Positions 1 through 8,094 of a stretch of DNA of 64,000 bases are shown here, piece by piece (position 1 is the stretch's first letter; each line of letters begins with the position of its first letter). Made by a program: the position numbers and the translations under genes. The stretch is from Photorhabdus heterorhabditis (GTDB lineage Bacteria > Pseudomonadota > Gammaproteobacteria > Enterobacterales > Enterobacteriaceae), in assembly GCF_018448905.1 (NCBI RefSeq), contig NZ_RCWA01000003.1, forward strand, positions 62,001-126,000, written 5' to 3'. The notes beneath the pieces were generated by a model. The model did not search any database, was not told the origin of the DNA, and saw only the letters and a list, made by a program, of their open reading frames with translations.

Positions 1-2
1 AT

Positions 3-455
3 GAGGCGCTGAATCAGTTTTTACATCTCCATGCAAGGCAGAGCCATGAGAAAGGTGGAGCAAAAACTTTCCTGGCTGTTAGCGGGGGCAATAAAAAGAT
101 ATTGGGCTATTACAGTTTAAGCCCGGCCTCCATTGCTTACGAACGAGCGCCTGAAGTGATTAAACGCGGTTTGACTCGACATGAAGTACCGGTATTTCGG
201 CTTGGCCGCCTAGCTGTAGATTCTTCAGTACAGGGGCAAGGACTTGGCGGGCAGTTATTGCTTACAGCTGGGCGGCGTTGTTTGTTGGTAGCTGCTCATG
301 CCGGCGGAGTGGCATTGTTGATTGATGCCAAAAATGAGCGTGTCGCTCAGTGGTATACCAGCTATGGTGCTATTTCGTTATTAGATGCTCCTCTATTTTT
401 GCTGTTACCATTCAAAACGATCCATACAGCGCTGACTACAGCGGGGAAGCTCTAA
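3..455 (+). CDS. GNAT-family acetyltransferase, TacT-like toxin (5' end outside window)
   Basis: The frame is open from base 3, so the true start lies upstream; about 150 residues are visible. The central motif RLAVDSSVQGQGLGGQLL is the acetyl-CoA-binding motif A of GNAT enzymes (R/Q-x-x-G-x-G/A type). The opening NQFLHLHARQ and the stretch ILGYYSLSPASI match the layout of TacT/AtaT toxins, which acetylate the amino group of charged tRNAs and are paired with a DUF1778 antitoxin. The antitoxin would precede it and is outside the window. A second, complete pair of this type lies at 20928-21718. Family call is firm; the toxin role is inferred from similarity to that pair. Confidence 0.8.
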   Translation, partial: EALNQFLHLHARQSHEKGGAKTFLAVSGGNKKILGYYSLSPASIAYERAPEVIKRGLTRHEVPVFRLGRLAVDSSVQGQGLGGQLLLTAGRRCLLVAAHAGGVALLIDAKNERVAQWYTSYGAISLLDAPLFLLLPFKTIHTALTTAGKL

Positions 456-698
456 CACTAATGCCTTCATGATACATCCTCTCATTTTTATGTTTTCAAT
501 ATCATTTGTATAGACAATGAATGGACAGTAAGCAATTTAACTTATGTTGAATATTTAGTGATGGAAATTTTTTAACCGAGATCCCGAAAAAAGATACAAA
601 AGGGCATACAGACTGGCCGAAAACGAATCCTTTTCATATTATATTGTGGATCTTGATATTCTGATCTTGAGCCTACAAGTTAATTACAAGGAGTAATT

Positions 699-1874
699 GT
701 GAAAATATTGAATATTATAATTTTATCTATATCGACAATAATAGCTTCCAATTCTTTAGCCAATGAGATGAGAGCAAGGGACTTAGGCATTCCGTTCTCT
801 GGCGTAACGGGGAAATATAATGCGATTACAGATGTCAGCGGTGTACAAGTTGGCTATTCAACCATAATAGAAGGCAATGGCAAGCTAGAGGTTAGAAAAG
901 GCCCAATAAGAACCGGCGTGACAGCTATATTGCCAAGGGGGAAGAAATTTAGCCCAGTATTTTCGGGTATATTCTCTTTAAATGGAAATGGAGATATGAC
1001 AGGCAATCAATGGGTCAAAGAGAGTGGTTTCTTGGAAACGCCAATATTAATCACTAACACTCATAGCGTTGGAGTGGTCAGAGACTCAACAATTAGCTGG
1101 ATGATTGATAACAATCTAACATCACCACTAAAAGATGATTTATTTTGGTTATTACCTGTGGTTGCAGAAACGTGGGATGGAATATTAAATGATATAAACG
1201 GTATGCATGTAAAAAAAGAACATGTATATAATGCGTTGAATAGTGCTAAATCAGGAGCGATAGAAGAGGGTAATGTCGGTGGGGGAACGGGAATGAACCT
1301 TTTTAAATTTAAAGGGGGCACAGGTACTTCATCAAGAGTTCTGGATAAAGAAGATGGAGGATATACTGTTGGAGTTCTTGTTCAGGGCAACTTTGGTAAT
1401 CGTGATGACTTAATTATTGCGGGGATTCCGGTTGGTAAAGAAATACAGGATCTTGAGCCGATATATCATGGGAGTAAGAAAAAAATAAAGGATGCGGGTT
1501 CTATAATAGCCGTCGTAGCCACAGATGCACCATTAGCGCCTCACCAATTAGAAAAAATAGCCAAAAGGGTATCTCTTGGGCTTGCAAAAGTAGGTGGTGT
1601 AGCCAGAAATACTAGCGGTGAGATATTTATTGCATTTTCAACCGCAAATAATGATGCATTCTCCAGAGATAAGGCAAAAACAATAAAAATTCTGCCAAAT
1701 GACAAACTAGATCCTTTATATGAAGCAACAATAAACGCAACAGAAGAAGCAATAATTAATGCCATGATTGCCGCTAAAAAAATGGTTGGGAGAAATAGTA
1801 ATACTTCCTATCCTATTCCTAAAGATAGGGTTAAAGAGATATTAAAAAAACATAATGTACTTAATATCACCTGA
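699..1874 (+). CDS. S58 (DmpA/P1) family peptidase, exported
   Basis: 391-residue member of the DmpA family of N-terminal-nucleophile aminopeptidases (L-aminopeptidase / D-Ala-esterase / beta-peptidyl aminopeptidase), which self-cleave into two chains. Residues 1-21 look like a Sec signal peptide ending SLA before NEMRARDLG, so a periplasmic or secreted enzyme is expected. The family signature GNVGGGTGM followed by FKGGTGTSSR contains the self-cleavage and nucleophile region. Start is GTG at 699 with AAGGAG six bases upstream. A second, non-exported member lies at 5718. Substrate cannot be told from sequence. Confidence 0.85.
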   Translation: MKILNIIILSISTIIASNSLANEMRARDLGIPFSGVTGKYNAITDVSGVQVGYSTIIEGNGKLEVRKGPIRTGVTAILPRGKKFSPVFSGIFSLNGNGDMTGNQWVKESGFLETPILITNTHSVGVVRDSTISWMIDNNLTSPLKDDLFWLLPVVAETWDGILNDINGMHVKKEHVYNALNSAKSGAIEEGNVGGGTGMNLFKFKGGTGTSSRVLDKEDGGYTVGVLVQGNFGNRDDLIIAGIPVGKEIQDLEPIYHGSKKKIKDAGSIIAVVATDAPLAPHQLEKIAKRVSLGLAKVGGVARNTSGEIFIAFSTANNDAFSRDKAKTIKILPNDKLDPLYEATINATEEAIINAMIAAKKMVGRNSNTSYPIPKDRVKEILKKHNVLNIT

Positions 1875-1880
1875 GAGATA

Positions 1881-2150
1881 TTAGTTCAGACAAGGTGAAT
1901 CCGAGCTGTCCACCAATTCCCGCAAATATTGAGCTAACTGACTGACAGTTTTCTCACCGGTAGCAGCTTCTACAGTTAGGTTTTCCAGCATATTGCCGTT
2001 GTCTCGAATACGAACACCATTACGCCATAGAAAAGTCGTAGTCACGAGAAATGCAGTCCGCTTATTACCGTCATTAAAGATATGACCACGAGCAATCGAC
2101 ACCCAGTAAGGGTGTGTCAATTCCCACTCTGTACCGCTGGTTGCTAGCGC
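1881..2150 (-). pseudogene. truncated second copy of doc (Fic-fold toxin)
   Basis: From the YW-x-x-IARG segment onward it is nearly identical in protein to the intact Doc at 2228-2614, including the Fic motif HIFNDGNKR and the tail QLAQ-x-LRELVDSS. The N-terminal half (helices before the Fic motif) is missing: upstream the frame reads about ten more codons and then meets a TAG at 2151-2153. No ATG with a ribosome site precedes it. It looks like a decayed tandem duplicate; the Fic motif itself is intact. Confidence 0.75.
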
Positions 2151-2227
2151 CTACCTAGATGGAAATGAATGTCACTGCTCCAGTGATGATCGTGAGATAT
2201 CGGTAAGTAGGGGCATGGTTTCTTCCA

Positions 2228-2614
2228 TTAATTCCTTGAACTGTCCACCAGTTCACGCAAACACTGCGCCAACTGGTCTACCGTTTTTTCCCCAGTAGCT
2301 GCTTCAACCGTCAGATTTTCCAGCGTATTGTCAGTATCGTGAATACGGATGCCATTACGCCAAAGAAAGGTCATAGTAACGAAAAAAGCAGTGCGTTTAT
2401 TGCCATCGTGAAAGATATGACCGCGGGCGATAGCGATCCAGTAAGTAGCCGCCAGTTCAAACAGATCAGTGACGCCTTCGTAGTGAACACGATTCTGCAC
2501 CCGATAAATCAACGCCTGTGCTCTGCCGGGGTCAGATAGACCTGCCACACCAGGAAAGCGTTGTAAAATTCGATCGTGGAAGGCAATGACTTCCTGTGCG
2601 CTGACCCAAATCAT
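2228..2614 (-). CDS. doc: Doc toxin (Fic-fold kinase of EF-Tu)
   Basis: 128 residues, the usual Doc length. The motif HIFHDGNKR (residues about 66-74 of the chain) is the Doc/Fic active site; Doc enzymes phosphorylate EF-Tu and stop translation. The start overlaps the stop of the upstream antitoxin by four bases (2611-2614), the standard coupled arrangement of phd-doc. A truncated duplicate follows immediately downstream. Family call is secure from the motif, length and partner gene. Confidence 0.9.
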   Translation of the reverse strand: MIWVSAQEVIAFHDRILQRFPGVAGLSDPGRAQALIYRVQNRVHYEGVTDLFELAATYWIAIARGHIFHDGNKRTAFFVTMTFLWRNGIRIHDTDNTLENLTVEAATGEKTVDQLAQCLRELVDSSRN

Positions 2615-2832
2615 CGGTCAGTCAGCGCCTTGATCGTGTGTTCATGCCGTTGCATGATGGCATCAAATTCCGCATCCAGTTTGGAATTTTGATAGGCCTC
2701 GAATTCGGCTTTGCTGATCAGCACGGCGGCACTGCCGTCACGACGGGTGATTTCAACAGGCTCACCATTTAACGCGGTATCCAGTACGGTGGAAATATTG
2801 GCTCTGGCCTGTGTGGTGGTATAGGTTTGCAT
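2611..2832 (-). CDS. phd: Phd/YefM-family antitoxin
   Basis: 73 residues starting MQTYTTTQARANISTVLD, a typical Phd/YefM N-terminal DNA-binding fold, followed by PVEITRRDGSAAVLIS and a C-terminal tail that would bind Doc. The ATG at 2832 has AGGAAA a few bases upstream; a longer reading to 2928 has no ribosome site and would run through the operator. It neutralises Doc and represses its own promoter in characterised systems. Confidence 0.88.
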   Translation of the reverse strand: MQTYTTTQARANISTVLDTALNGEPVEITRRDGSAAVLISKAEFEAYQNSKLDAEFDAIMQRHEHTIKALTDR

Positions 2833-2848
2833 GGTTATTTCCTGATAT

Positions 2849-2878
2849 GTACGAGTATAGTGTACGTTTAAATTGTAC
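2849..2878 (-). promoter_or_regulatory. probable Phd operator: three GTAC repeats at 13-base spacing
   Basis: GTAC occurs at 2849, 2862 and 2875, exactly 13 bases apart, just upstream of the antitoxin start. The second and third are arms of a near-palindrome with an AT-rich centre. Regularly spaced short palindromes in front of phd-type genes are the usual site for cooperative repressor binding. The role is inferred from position. Confidence 0.5.
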
Positions 2879-3065
2879 ATTACCCTAGGGCTAATGTGTA
2901 AATACATTTCATCGGCATATAAAATCACCCATAATCACTTACGTAACATTAGACAATCCGCTTTTCGCCGACAATAACGTCCTGCAAGAAGAATATGGGG
3001 GCGGGGTAACTGTATGATTGATCGTGGTCTGCGGGCGGTTATGAACTAAATGAATGGCGGACTAA

Positions 3066-3093
3066 ATTTAACATAATATACATTAGGCGCACT
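3066..3093 (-). other. dif: dif-like chromosome dimer resolution site (XerC/XerD)
   Basis: Read on the minus strand this 28-base site has XerC arm AGTGCGCCTAA, centre TGTATA and XerD arm TTATGTTAAAT. The XerD arm and centre equal E. coli dif as I remember it; the XerC arm differs at two positions. It lies in a 358-base gap between phd and hicB that otherwise holds only the phd operator and a terminator. Nearby Ter/tus and matS sites support a terminus location. XerCD recombination here would resolve chromosome dimers under FtsK control. Confidence 0.88.
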
Positions 3094-3130
3094 ATGGTTA
3101 TAACACCAATATAGTCATATCACTTTGGTA

Positions 3131-3166
3131 TTCTTAAAAGAAAAAGCCCGCTAACAGCAGGCTTTT
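3131..3166 (-). terminator. rho-independent terminator after hicB
   Basis: On the minus strand, the arms AAAAGCC and GGCTTTT enclose a short loop, and the second arm continues into a T-rich run (TTTTTCTTTT). It begins 25 bases after the hicB stop. Confidence 0.75.
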
Positions 3167-3190
3167 CATGGTTTTGATAGAGGAATTATC

Positions 3191-3598
3191 TTACGAGTGT
3201 TTCGACAGCTCACGTCGAGCCAATTCAGCCAAGAATCCGCTGCGGCTATGATACTCACGATGTGAGTTCACGTATTCATCAATTCTACCCAACAAAAATT
3301 GAGGCATAGTAATGTTTAGCTTGATGGCTTTTCCATCGTATTTAGTTAAATCCATATCAACATAAGCCCAACTACCGCCAGTGCAATCTTCATTGCTTAG
3401 ATGGTCAGCAACAGTTCTGGCTTGTACTGGAGCCTCACCCTTTTCGCTCATGTATTCAAAATAAGTATCTAATGCGTTTTGAGCATCGCTAATAGCGTCG
3501 TCAATGGTATCACCAGCAAAGTAACATCCGATCACGTCTGGCACAAAACCAGAAAACGATCCGTCGTCAGCCTGATGTAAATAAATAGGATATCTCAT
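3191..3598 (-). CDS. hicB: HicB-family antitoxin, apparently without HicA
   Basis: 135 residues. The N-terminal part MRYPIYLHQADDGSFSGFVPDVIGCYFAGDT with DAISDAQNAL is the HicB partial RNase-H-like fold; the C-terminal part KAIKLNITMPQFLLGRIDEYV-x(n)-SRSGFLAELARREL is a ribbon-helix-helix DNA-binding domain. HicA normally sits directly before or after hicB as a ~60-residue ORF, but no such ORF is visible on this strand in 3599-3884 or before 3191. It may be a solitary regulator or the survivor of a broken pair. Confidence 0.8.
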   Translation of the reverse strand: MRYPIYLHQADDGSFSGFVPDVIGCYFAGDTIDDAISDAQNALDTYFEYMSEKGEAPVQARTVADHLSNEDCTGGSWAYVDMDLTKYDGKAIKLNITMPQFLLGRIDEYVNSHREYHSRSGFLAELARRELSKHS

Positions 3599-3884
3599 GC
3601 TTACACCTTCTCTTTGATTAAAGAGCGGCCTTTCAACCGCTTAATTAAGTTATTTCAGTCCTGCTTAAGTATTTTAGTGACATTTTAAACTTGGAATAAC
3701 AACTTACTGCTGTATCGTGTGACGGGCAATATTAAATATGTCTTCATCAGCCAACTCGGAAAACTTATACATTTAAGTCTTTCGTTGCCATTACAAAAAT
3801 ATCATCCATGCTGTTTTTGCTGACAGGAGAATTCAGGCCATCCCAACGCTGACACGTTCTTTCGTCTTCATGCCTGAATGATTT

Positions 3885-4328
3885 TTACTCAGCGGGTTTA
3901 GAAAGCGGGATATCTTTTTGCCCCGCGTAGAAGACCAAGAGAGTAACGCCTTCTTTGCCTGTGTAACCGCGATGAGTGCTGTCAACCATCTCAGGTAACA
4001 CCTCTCCCGCCTTTATAAGACGTTTTTCACCACTGGATTTTTTCTCTGCCGTTAACACCCCGTTCAGCACGTAAGCGGCATTAGGTATCGGGTGCTGATG
4101 CCAGTCAAGACTGGTATTTGGAGCAATAGTAATTTTGAGAACTGAAAGCTGAGGTGTGCCTTTAGGATATCCCTGATAAGGCACGTCATCCCAAGATTTT
4201 TCAGTCTCAAGCAATTTTTCAATGTTAATACCCGCAGTATTGCTGCTATGTGCTTGAATGAAAAACGGAGTAATGAGGAAAGCAAAAGATGTAAAGAAGA
4301 GTGATAAAGTTTGAATAGATAGCCGCAT
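3885..4328 (-). CDS. exported cupin-domain protein
   Basis: 147 residues from ATG 4328, which has AAGGAA upstream; a longer reading adds 18 residues without a ribosome site. Residues 1-24 form a signal peptide ending FIQA before HSS. The cupin motif appears as LDWHQHPIPNAAYVLNGVLT, with two His as likely metal ligands, and the second motif around GEVLPEMVDSTHRGYTG. Cupins bind metals and small ligands; substrate unknown. It is divergent from the DapA-like gene downstream. Confidence 0.75.
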   Translation of the reverse strand: MRLSIQTLSLFFTSFAFLITPFFIQAHSSNTAGINIEKLLETEKSWDDVPYQGYPKGTPQLSVLKITIAPNTSLDWHQHPIPNAAYVLNGVLTAEKKSSGEKRLIKAGEVLPEMVDSTHRGYTGKEGVTLLVFYAGQKDIPLSKPAE

Positions 4329-4428
4329 ATGGGATTCCTTGTACATAAATAATTGGGTAGGTGACCTGTGGCAATTAGTCAATATAAGATTATCTAATGA
4401 TTTCTGTTATTCCGTCAATTGAACAATC

Positions 4429-4492
4429 GCGGGTCCGTGAGGATGCGTTAAAACAGGCTTGTAAAGCCGTATCCATAAGATGGTGAACCCGC
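4429..4492 (+). other. nested inverted repeats, possible structured leader
   Basis: Three nested arms are visible: GCGGGT (4429-4434) with ACCCGC (4487-4492), GGAT (4441-4444) with ATCC (4471-4474), and GGCTT (4456-4460) with AAGCC (4464-4468). The element lies about 105 bases before the DapA-like start. It does not resemble a riboswitch I know; function is unknown. Confidence 0.3.
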
Positions 4493-4596
4493 TATTATTA
4501 GAATTGAAACTAATCTCATCAGTCTGGAAGAAAAATAATTAGTTGATTCTCACGGGTAGCTTCAATTATTCATTTATTAAGAAACAGGAGAAAAAA

Positions 4597-5490
4597 ATGT
4601 TTACCGGATTGAGTGCTTTTCCTTTAACACCGCTGTGTGGCAATAAGGTGGATGAGAAAACATTTATCTCGCTTATTGAAAATCTTGTTGAGGCTGGAGT
4701 GGATTCTGTCGGCGCACTGGGATCGACGGGGAGCTACGCCTATCTTACATTGCCGGAACGTGCACATGTCGCCCGACTAGCTGTTGAACATGCGAACGGT
4801 ATACCGGTTATGGTCAGCATTGGAGCGCTGCGTGTAGCAGATATACTCAATCTTGCTGAAGATGCCCAGCACGCGGGTGCTAGCGCGGTAATGCTGGCTC
4901 CTGTTTCTTACCAACGCCCCACACCGGATGAGGTGTATTCACTCTATGAAGAAGTCAGCCGCCATCTATCCGTGCCGCTCTGTGTCTATGATAATCCTGC
5001 AACGACAGGTTTTGAATTCAACGATGAGTTACTGATTAATATTGCCAGTTTACCGTTTGTCAGCTCGCTCAAACTTGCTCGCTTGCCGCAAGAGCTGTCT
5101 TTGGCTACACAACGGGTGAATGCACTTCGTTCCCGCCTTCCCGGCCACGTTTCGCTCGGAATCAGCGGGGACTGGCAAGCGGCGACGGGTCTTTGTGCGG
5201 GATGTGATGTCTGGTTCTCTGTTATAGGTGGACTTTTTCCGCAAACTGCACAGGCTATTACCCGCGCAGCAAAGGATAATGATGAAAAAACGGTACAGAT
5301 GTTGTCGGCTGCCCTTGAGCCTGTCTGGAGGCTTTTCAGAACCCATGGTAGCCTCAGGGTCACCGCAGCCGCCGCTGAGTTGCTGAACAAAGTAACCGCC
5401 CCTTGCCTTCCCTTTCCACTCAAATCATTATCAGGTCAGTCCCGTGATCAGCTAGATGCTATTCTCGAAGATTTAAAAAAACTTATTTAA
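4597..5490 (+). CDS. dihydrodipicolinate synthase/N-acetylneuraminate lyase family aldolase
   Basis: 297 residues, a typical DapA-family TIM-barrel length. It shows the phosphate/carboxylate loop GSTG (residues 42-45), the catalytic Tyr in VYDNPATTG (Tyr131) and the Schiff-base Lys in SLKLAR (Lys159). These support a class I pyruvate aldolase. It differs from true DapA at the substrate loop, so the aldehyde partner is unknown; lysine biosynthesis is unlikely to depend on it. ATG 4597 follows AGGAG; an upstream in-frame ATG at 4543 lacks a ribosome site. It lies between two S58 peptidase genes. Confidence 0.85.
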   Translation: MFTGLSAFPLTPLCGNKVDEKTFISLIENLVEAGVDSVGALGSTGSYAYLTLPERAHVARLAVEHANGIPVMVSIGALRVADILNLAEDAQHAGASAVMLAPVSYQRPTPDEVYSLYEEVSRHLSVPLCVYDNPATTGFEFNDELLINIASLPFVSSLKLARLPQELSLATQRVNALRSRLPGHVSLGISGDWQAATGLCAGCDVWFSVIGGLFPQTAQAITRAAKDNDEKTVQMLSAALEPVWRLFRTHGSLRVTAAAAELLNKVTAPCLPFPLKSLSGQSRDQLDAILEDLKKLI

Positions 5491-5511
5491 ACTAAATGAT
5501 GAAAAATATGC

Positions 5512-5537
5512 TCGCCGGAAATTTCCTTTTCCGGCGA
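5512..5537 (+). terminator. terminator-like hairpin
   Basis: A ten-base stem, TCGCCGGAAA with TTTCCGGCGA, lies 21 bases after the lyase stop. There is no strong T-run after it, so termination may be weak. Confidence 0.5.
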
Positions 5538-5717
5538 AGAGAGCCATCTTTCTTTTCATAAGTGCATAATCTCTGTCTAACCTTGAATATCCCCCCTTCG
5601 TTTATCAAGCTGAATTCATGCCAAAAATCACAGTTTGTTTAGTCGTCTTTGCTATGATTTACTGCAAAATCATTAATATACTTTATGAATAACTTTAAAG
5701 ATTAAGGTGGGTAATTT

Positions 5718-6743
5718 ATGTATAAGACAAATGGAACAATCCTGGATGTACCGGGTATCAAAGTTGGGCATGCTGAAGATGAGTTGAAACAAACCGGTTG
5801 TAGCGTAATTATTTTCGACGATGGGGCTGTTTGTGGTGTTGATGTCAGAGGTTCTGCTCCGGGGACAAGGGAAACCGAACTTTTAGACCCTATTAATACT
5901 GTTCAGAAAACCAACGCATTGGTGCTAAGTGGAGGGAGTGCTTTTGGATTAGATTCCGCCTCTGGCGTCATGCGCTATCTTGAAGAAAGAAAAAAAGGTT
6001 TTGATGTCGGTGTCGCTGTTGTGCCTATCGTTCCTGCCGCAATCATATTTGATCTAAATTTTGGTGATCCTGCTGTTCGTCCTGACGCTAATATGGGCTA
6101 TATTGCATCGAAAAATGCTTCTACAAATTCTTTTCCATCGGGCAATATTGGTGCAGGTGCTGGGGCCACTATAGGTAAAATGGCCGGTTTTGATAAAGCT
6201 ATGAAAGGTGGGCTTGGGACAGCATCTGTTAAGTTAGCTGGGGGACTGACAGTCGGCGCCATGGTTGTTGTAAATGCTGTTGGTGAAATCAGAGACCCTA
6301 AAAATGGTAAAACTATTGCAGGTGCATGTGATGAAAATGGCCACCTTATCGATCTTATTTCCTACGTTTTAGAAAATTATAAAGATCATCATTTCACTCA
6401 GGGGAAAAATACGACCATTGGCATAATTTGTTGTAACGCAAATATGAATAAAAGCCAGATGAAAAAAGTTGCCCAGATGGCTCATGATGGGCTTGCGAGG
6501 ACGATATATCCTGTTCATACCATGAGTGACGGGGACACTATTTTTGCAGCGACAACAGGTGGTGTAGATTCATCGGTGAATATTGTTGGTATGCTTGCAG
6601 CGGAGGTTATGGCTGTTGCGGTTTTAGATGCTGTGAAATCAGCTAAGTCAAAATTTGGGGTTAGAGGTTATGCTGATTTAGCAAATACTTCTATATCCAG
6701 TGACGTCCCAAGTGTCACCGGAGCCAACAAAGAAGTACGATGA
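5718..6743 (+). CDS. S58 (DmpA/P1) family peptidase, cytoplasmic
   Basis: 341 residues opening NGTILDVPGIKVGHAED, the standard start of the P1/DmpA family. The signature GNIGAGAGATIGKM followed by MKGGLGTASVKL contains the self-cleavage/nucleophile region. No signal peptide is present, unlike the relative at 699. Start ATG 5718 has AAGGTGG upstream. The family cleaves N-terminal residues from small peptides or beta-peptides; the substrate here is unknown. Confidence 0.85.
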   Translation: MYKTNGTILDVPGIKVGHAEDELKQTGCSVIIFDDGAVCGVDVRGSAPGTRETELLDPINTVQKTNALVLSGGSAFGLDSASGVMRYLEERKKGFDVGVAVVPIVPAAIIFDLNFGDPAVRPDANMGYIASKNASTNSFPSGNIGAGAGATIGKMAGFDKAMKGGLGTASVKLAGGLTVGAMVVVNAVGEIRDPKNGKTIAGACDENGHLIDLISYVLENYKDHHFTQGKNTTIGIICCNANMNKSQMKKVAQMAHDGLARTIYPVHTMSDGDTIFAATTGGVDSSVNIVGMLAAEVMAVAVLDAVKSAKSKFGVRGYADLANTSISSDVPSVTGANKEVR

Positions 6744-6760
6744 AATCCAAAACGTCTTAC

Positions 6761-6790
6761 CACCCTTTTCACGAATGAGTTAAAAGGGTG
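6761..6790. terminator. hairpin between convergent genes
   Basis: Nine-base stem CACCCTTTT with AAAAGGGTG, placed between the convergent S58 peptidase and toxin-like genes; it could serve both strands. Confidence 0.6.
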
Positions 6791-6824
6791 ATTTGGCCTG
6801 AGCTAATACAATTAACAGTAATGT

Positions 6825-7703
6825 TTATTTTTTCCGACTAAATCTTGCCATACCCGGTTTTTTAGGATTAGGAACAAAGCCCGGATTTCCAGCGCCCGGT
6901 TTCCAACTCACTTTCATTTTTGCACCAACCTTGTTGTAAAACTTTTCTAATTCATAAATATCATTGGCTATTATCCATTTTCCTTTACAGATGATAGCAA
7001 CTGGAAACTCTCCAGGTTCGGCAACAACTTTGACAATCCCACCTCGTTTTTTGACTTCTTCTCTCTCTTTGTCCATAGCAAAAGCAGGATAACTTACCTG
7101 AGGACCATGTCTGATAACATTATGTTCTATATCTTCAAATGGCCGGTTTAAATCAGCGTGGGCAATAAATCGGTTAATCAGATCGATTATTTTCTTTTCT
7201 TCTAATGAAGCAGATGGAACTGAATGTGGTTGCGTCGTGAAACTAATCATGTCATGCATATCATAGTCACCAGTGAAAGGCAGCGCGGCCCAGTTTTCTT
7301 TTCCTTTTAAGGAAGAGAGACTTGCCTCGAGATTGTTTAAATCTATTGGATAAATTCTTCTGTCACCACTGCTCATATATATACCTTTAAGATGACCACT
7401 TTTTTTATCCCAGTGACCGACATAACCCTCAATAGATGCCTTCCGCACCTTATTTATGACATCTGAAGCTTCATCTCCAAAATATGCTTTTCTAATTGAA
7501 CCAGGTTTAATTGTTTTTTCAAGAATATCGTGTCCTTTCGCGGCAGCGCCTTTACTAAGCGCTTTCAGAGTTGGTTCACCTGCCGCCCGAAAACTGACAG
7601 CAAAATTACCCATTTTAGACGCTTTTTCAATCGCCTTCATGTGCCCTTCCCAAATAAATTCTCTCTTAACTTGCTGGCGAACACCAAAGTCATTCTCGAA
7701 CAT
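6825..7703 (-). CDS. toxin-like protein, possible EF/CyaA/ExoY-type nucleotidyl cyclase
   Basis: 292 residues, no signal peptide or membrane segment, very basic tail (KKPGMARFSRKK). Three segments recall the adenylate-cyclase toxin family: FAVSFRAAGEPTLKALSKGAAAKGHD near residues 34-59, compared with the FRPVNxxxxxLI..G.xxKxxxxKGKSS start; TGDYDMHD (Asp146, Asp148), compared with the metal-binding YDLF region; and IRHGPQVSYP (His199). However, the family Asn six residues after this His is Tyr here, and spacings are shorter than in EF or CyaA. The assignment is therefore tentative and the protein may be inactive or different. ATG 7703 has AAAGGA upstream. A relic of a second copy lies at 38867-38935. 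Confidence 0.45.
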   Translation of the reverse strand: MFENDFGVRQQVKREFIWEGHMKAIEKASKMGNFAVSFRAAGEPTLKALSKGAAAKGHDILEKTIKPGSIRKAYFGDEASDVINKVRKASIEGYVGHWDKKSGHLKGIYMSSGDRRIYPIDLNNLEASLSSLKGKENWAALPFTGDYDMHDMISFTTQPHSVPSASLEEKKIIDLINRFIAHADLNRPFEDIEHNVIRHGPQVSYPAFAMDKEREEVKKRGGIVKVVAEPGEFPVAIICKGKWIIANDIYELEKFYNKVGAKMKVSWKPGAGNPGFVPNPKKPGMARFSRKK

Positions 7704-7941
7704 ATTTATAAATCCTTTGAATAGTCTAAGCGCGGAATAATAAAAATAAGATTAATATTAACTTATTTAAATATCCTCCACTCTATATTGTATATTTATA
7801 TAAAATAACTCTAAACCAAGTTAATGCCTACATCACGATTAAATATTAATTTTATGACAAATCAGAAACTGTAAACACAAAGCTAAAAGTCCACTTCGGT
7901 AATGAAATTGTTGGAATTTCATTGCGTAGTGCTTAAAATGC

Positions 7942-8023
7942 TATACCCAATAAATTTCAAATTGCAGAGCGGCGGCAAGAGAACGCAGCCAACAAAGCAG
8001 CAACTTGAAAGATGACGGGTATA
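7942..8023. repeat. ERIC element, internally deleted (~82 bases)
   Basis: Imperfect palindrome bounded by TATACCC and GGGTATA, with AACAAAGCAGCAACTTGAAAG near one end. It lacks the central part present in the full 127-base copy at 52370. It lies in the 391-base gap upstream of the toxin-like gene; the rest of that gap is AT-rich without other visible features. Confidence 0.88.
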
Positions 8024-8049
8024 TATGCAGATTAAAGAAAGAAATAACA

Positions 8050-8076
8050 CCACCAGTACATATATTGTACTGGTGG
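8050..8076 (-). terminator. hairpin after the chitinase gene
   Basis: Perfect 11-base stem CCACCAGTACA with TGTACTGGTGG starting 18 bases after the chitinase stop. No T-run follows, so it may act mainly as an RNA 3' stabiliser. Confidence 0.55.
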
Positions 8077-8094
8077 CTTGGGTTTAATTAATTA

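Noticed and set aside
3599-3700. Possible hicA upstream of hicB
   Set aside because: The readable frame gives only a short tail (RLKGRSLIKEKV) with no HicA motif or start.
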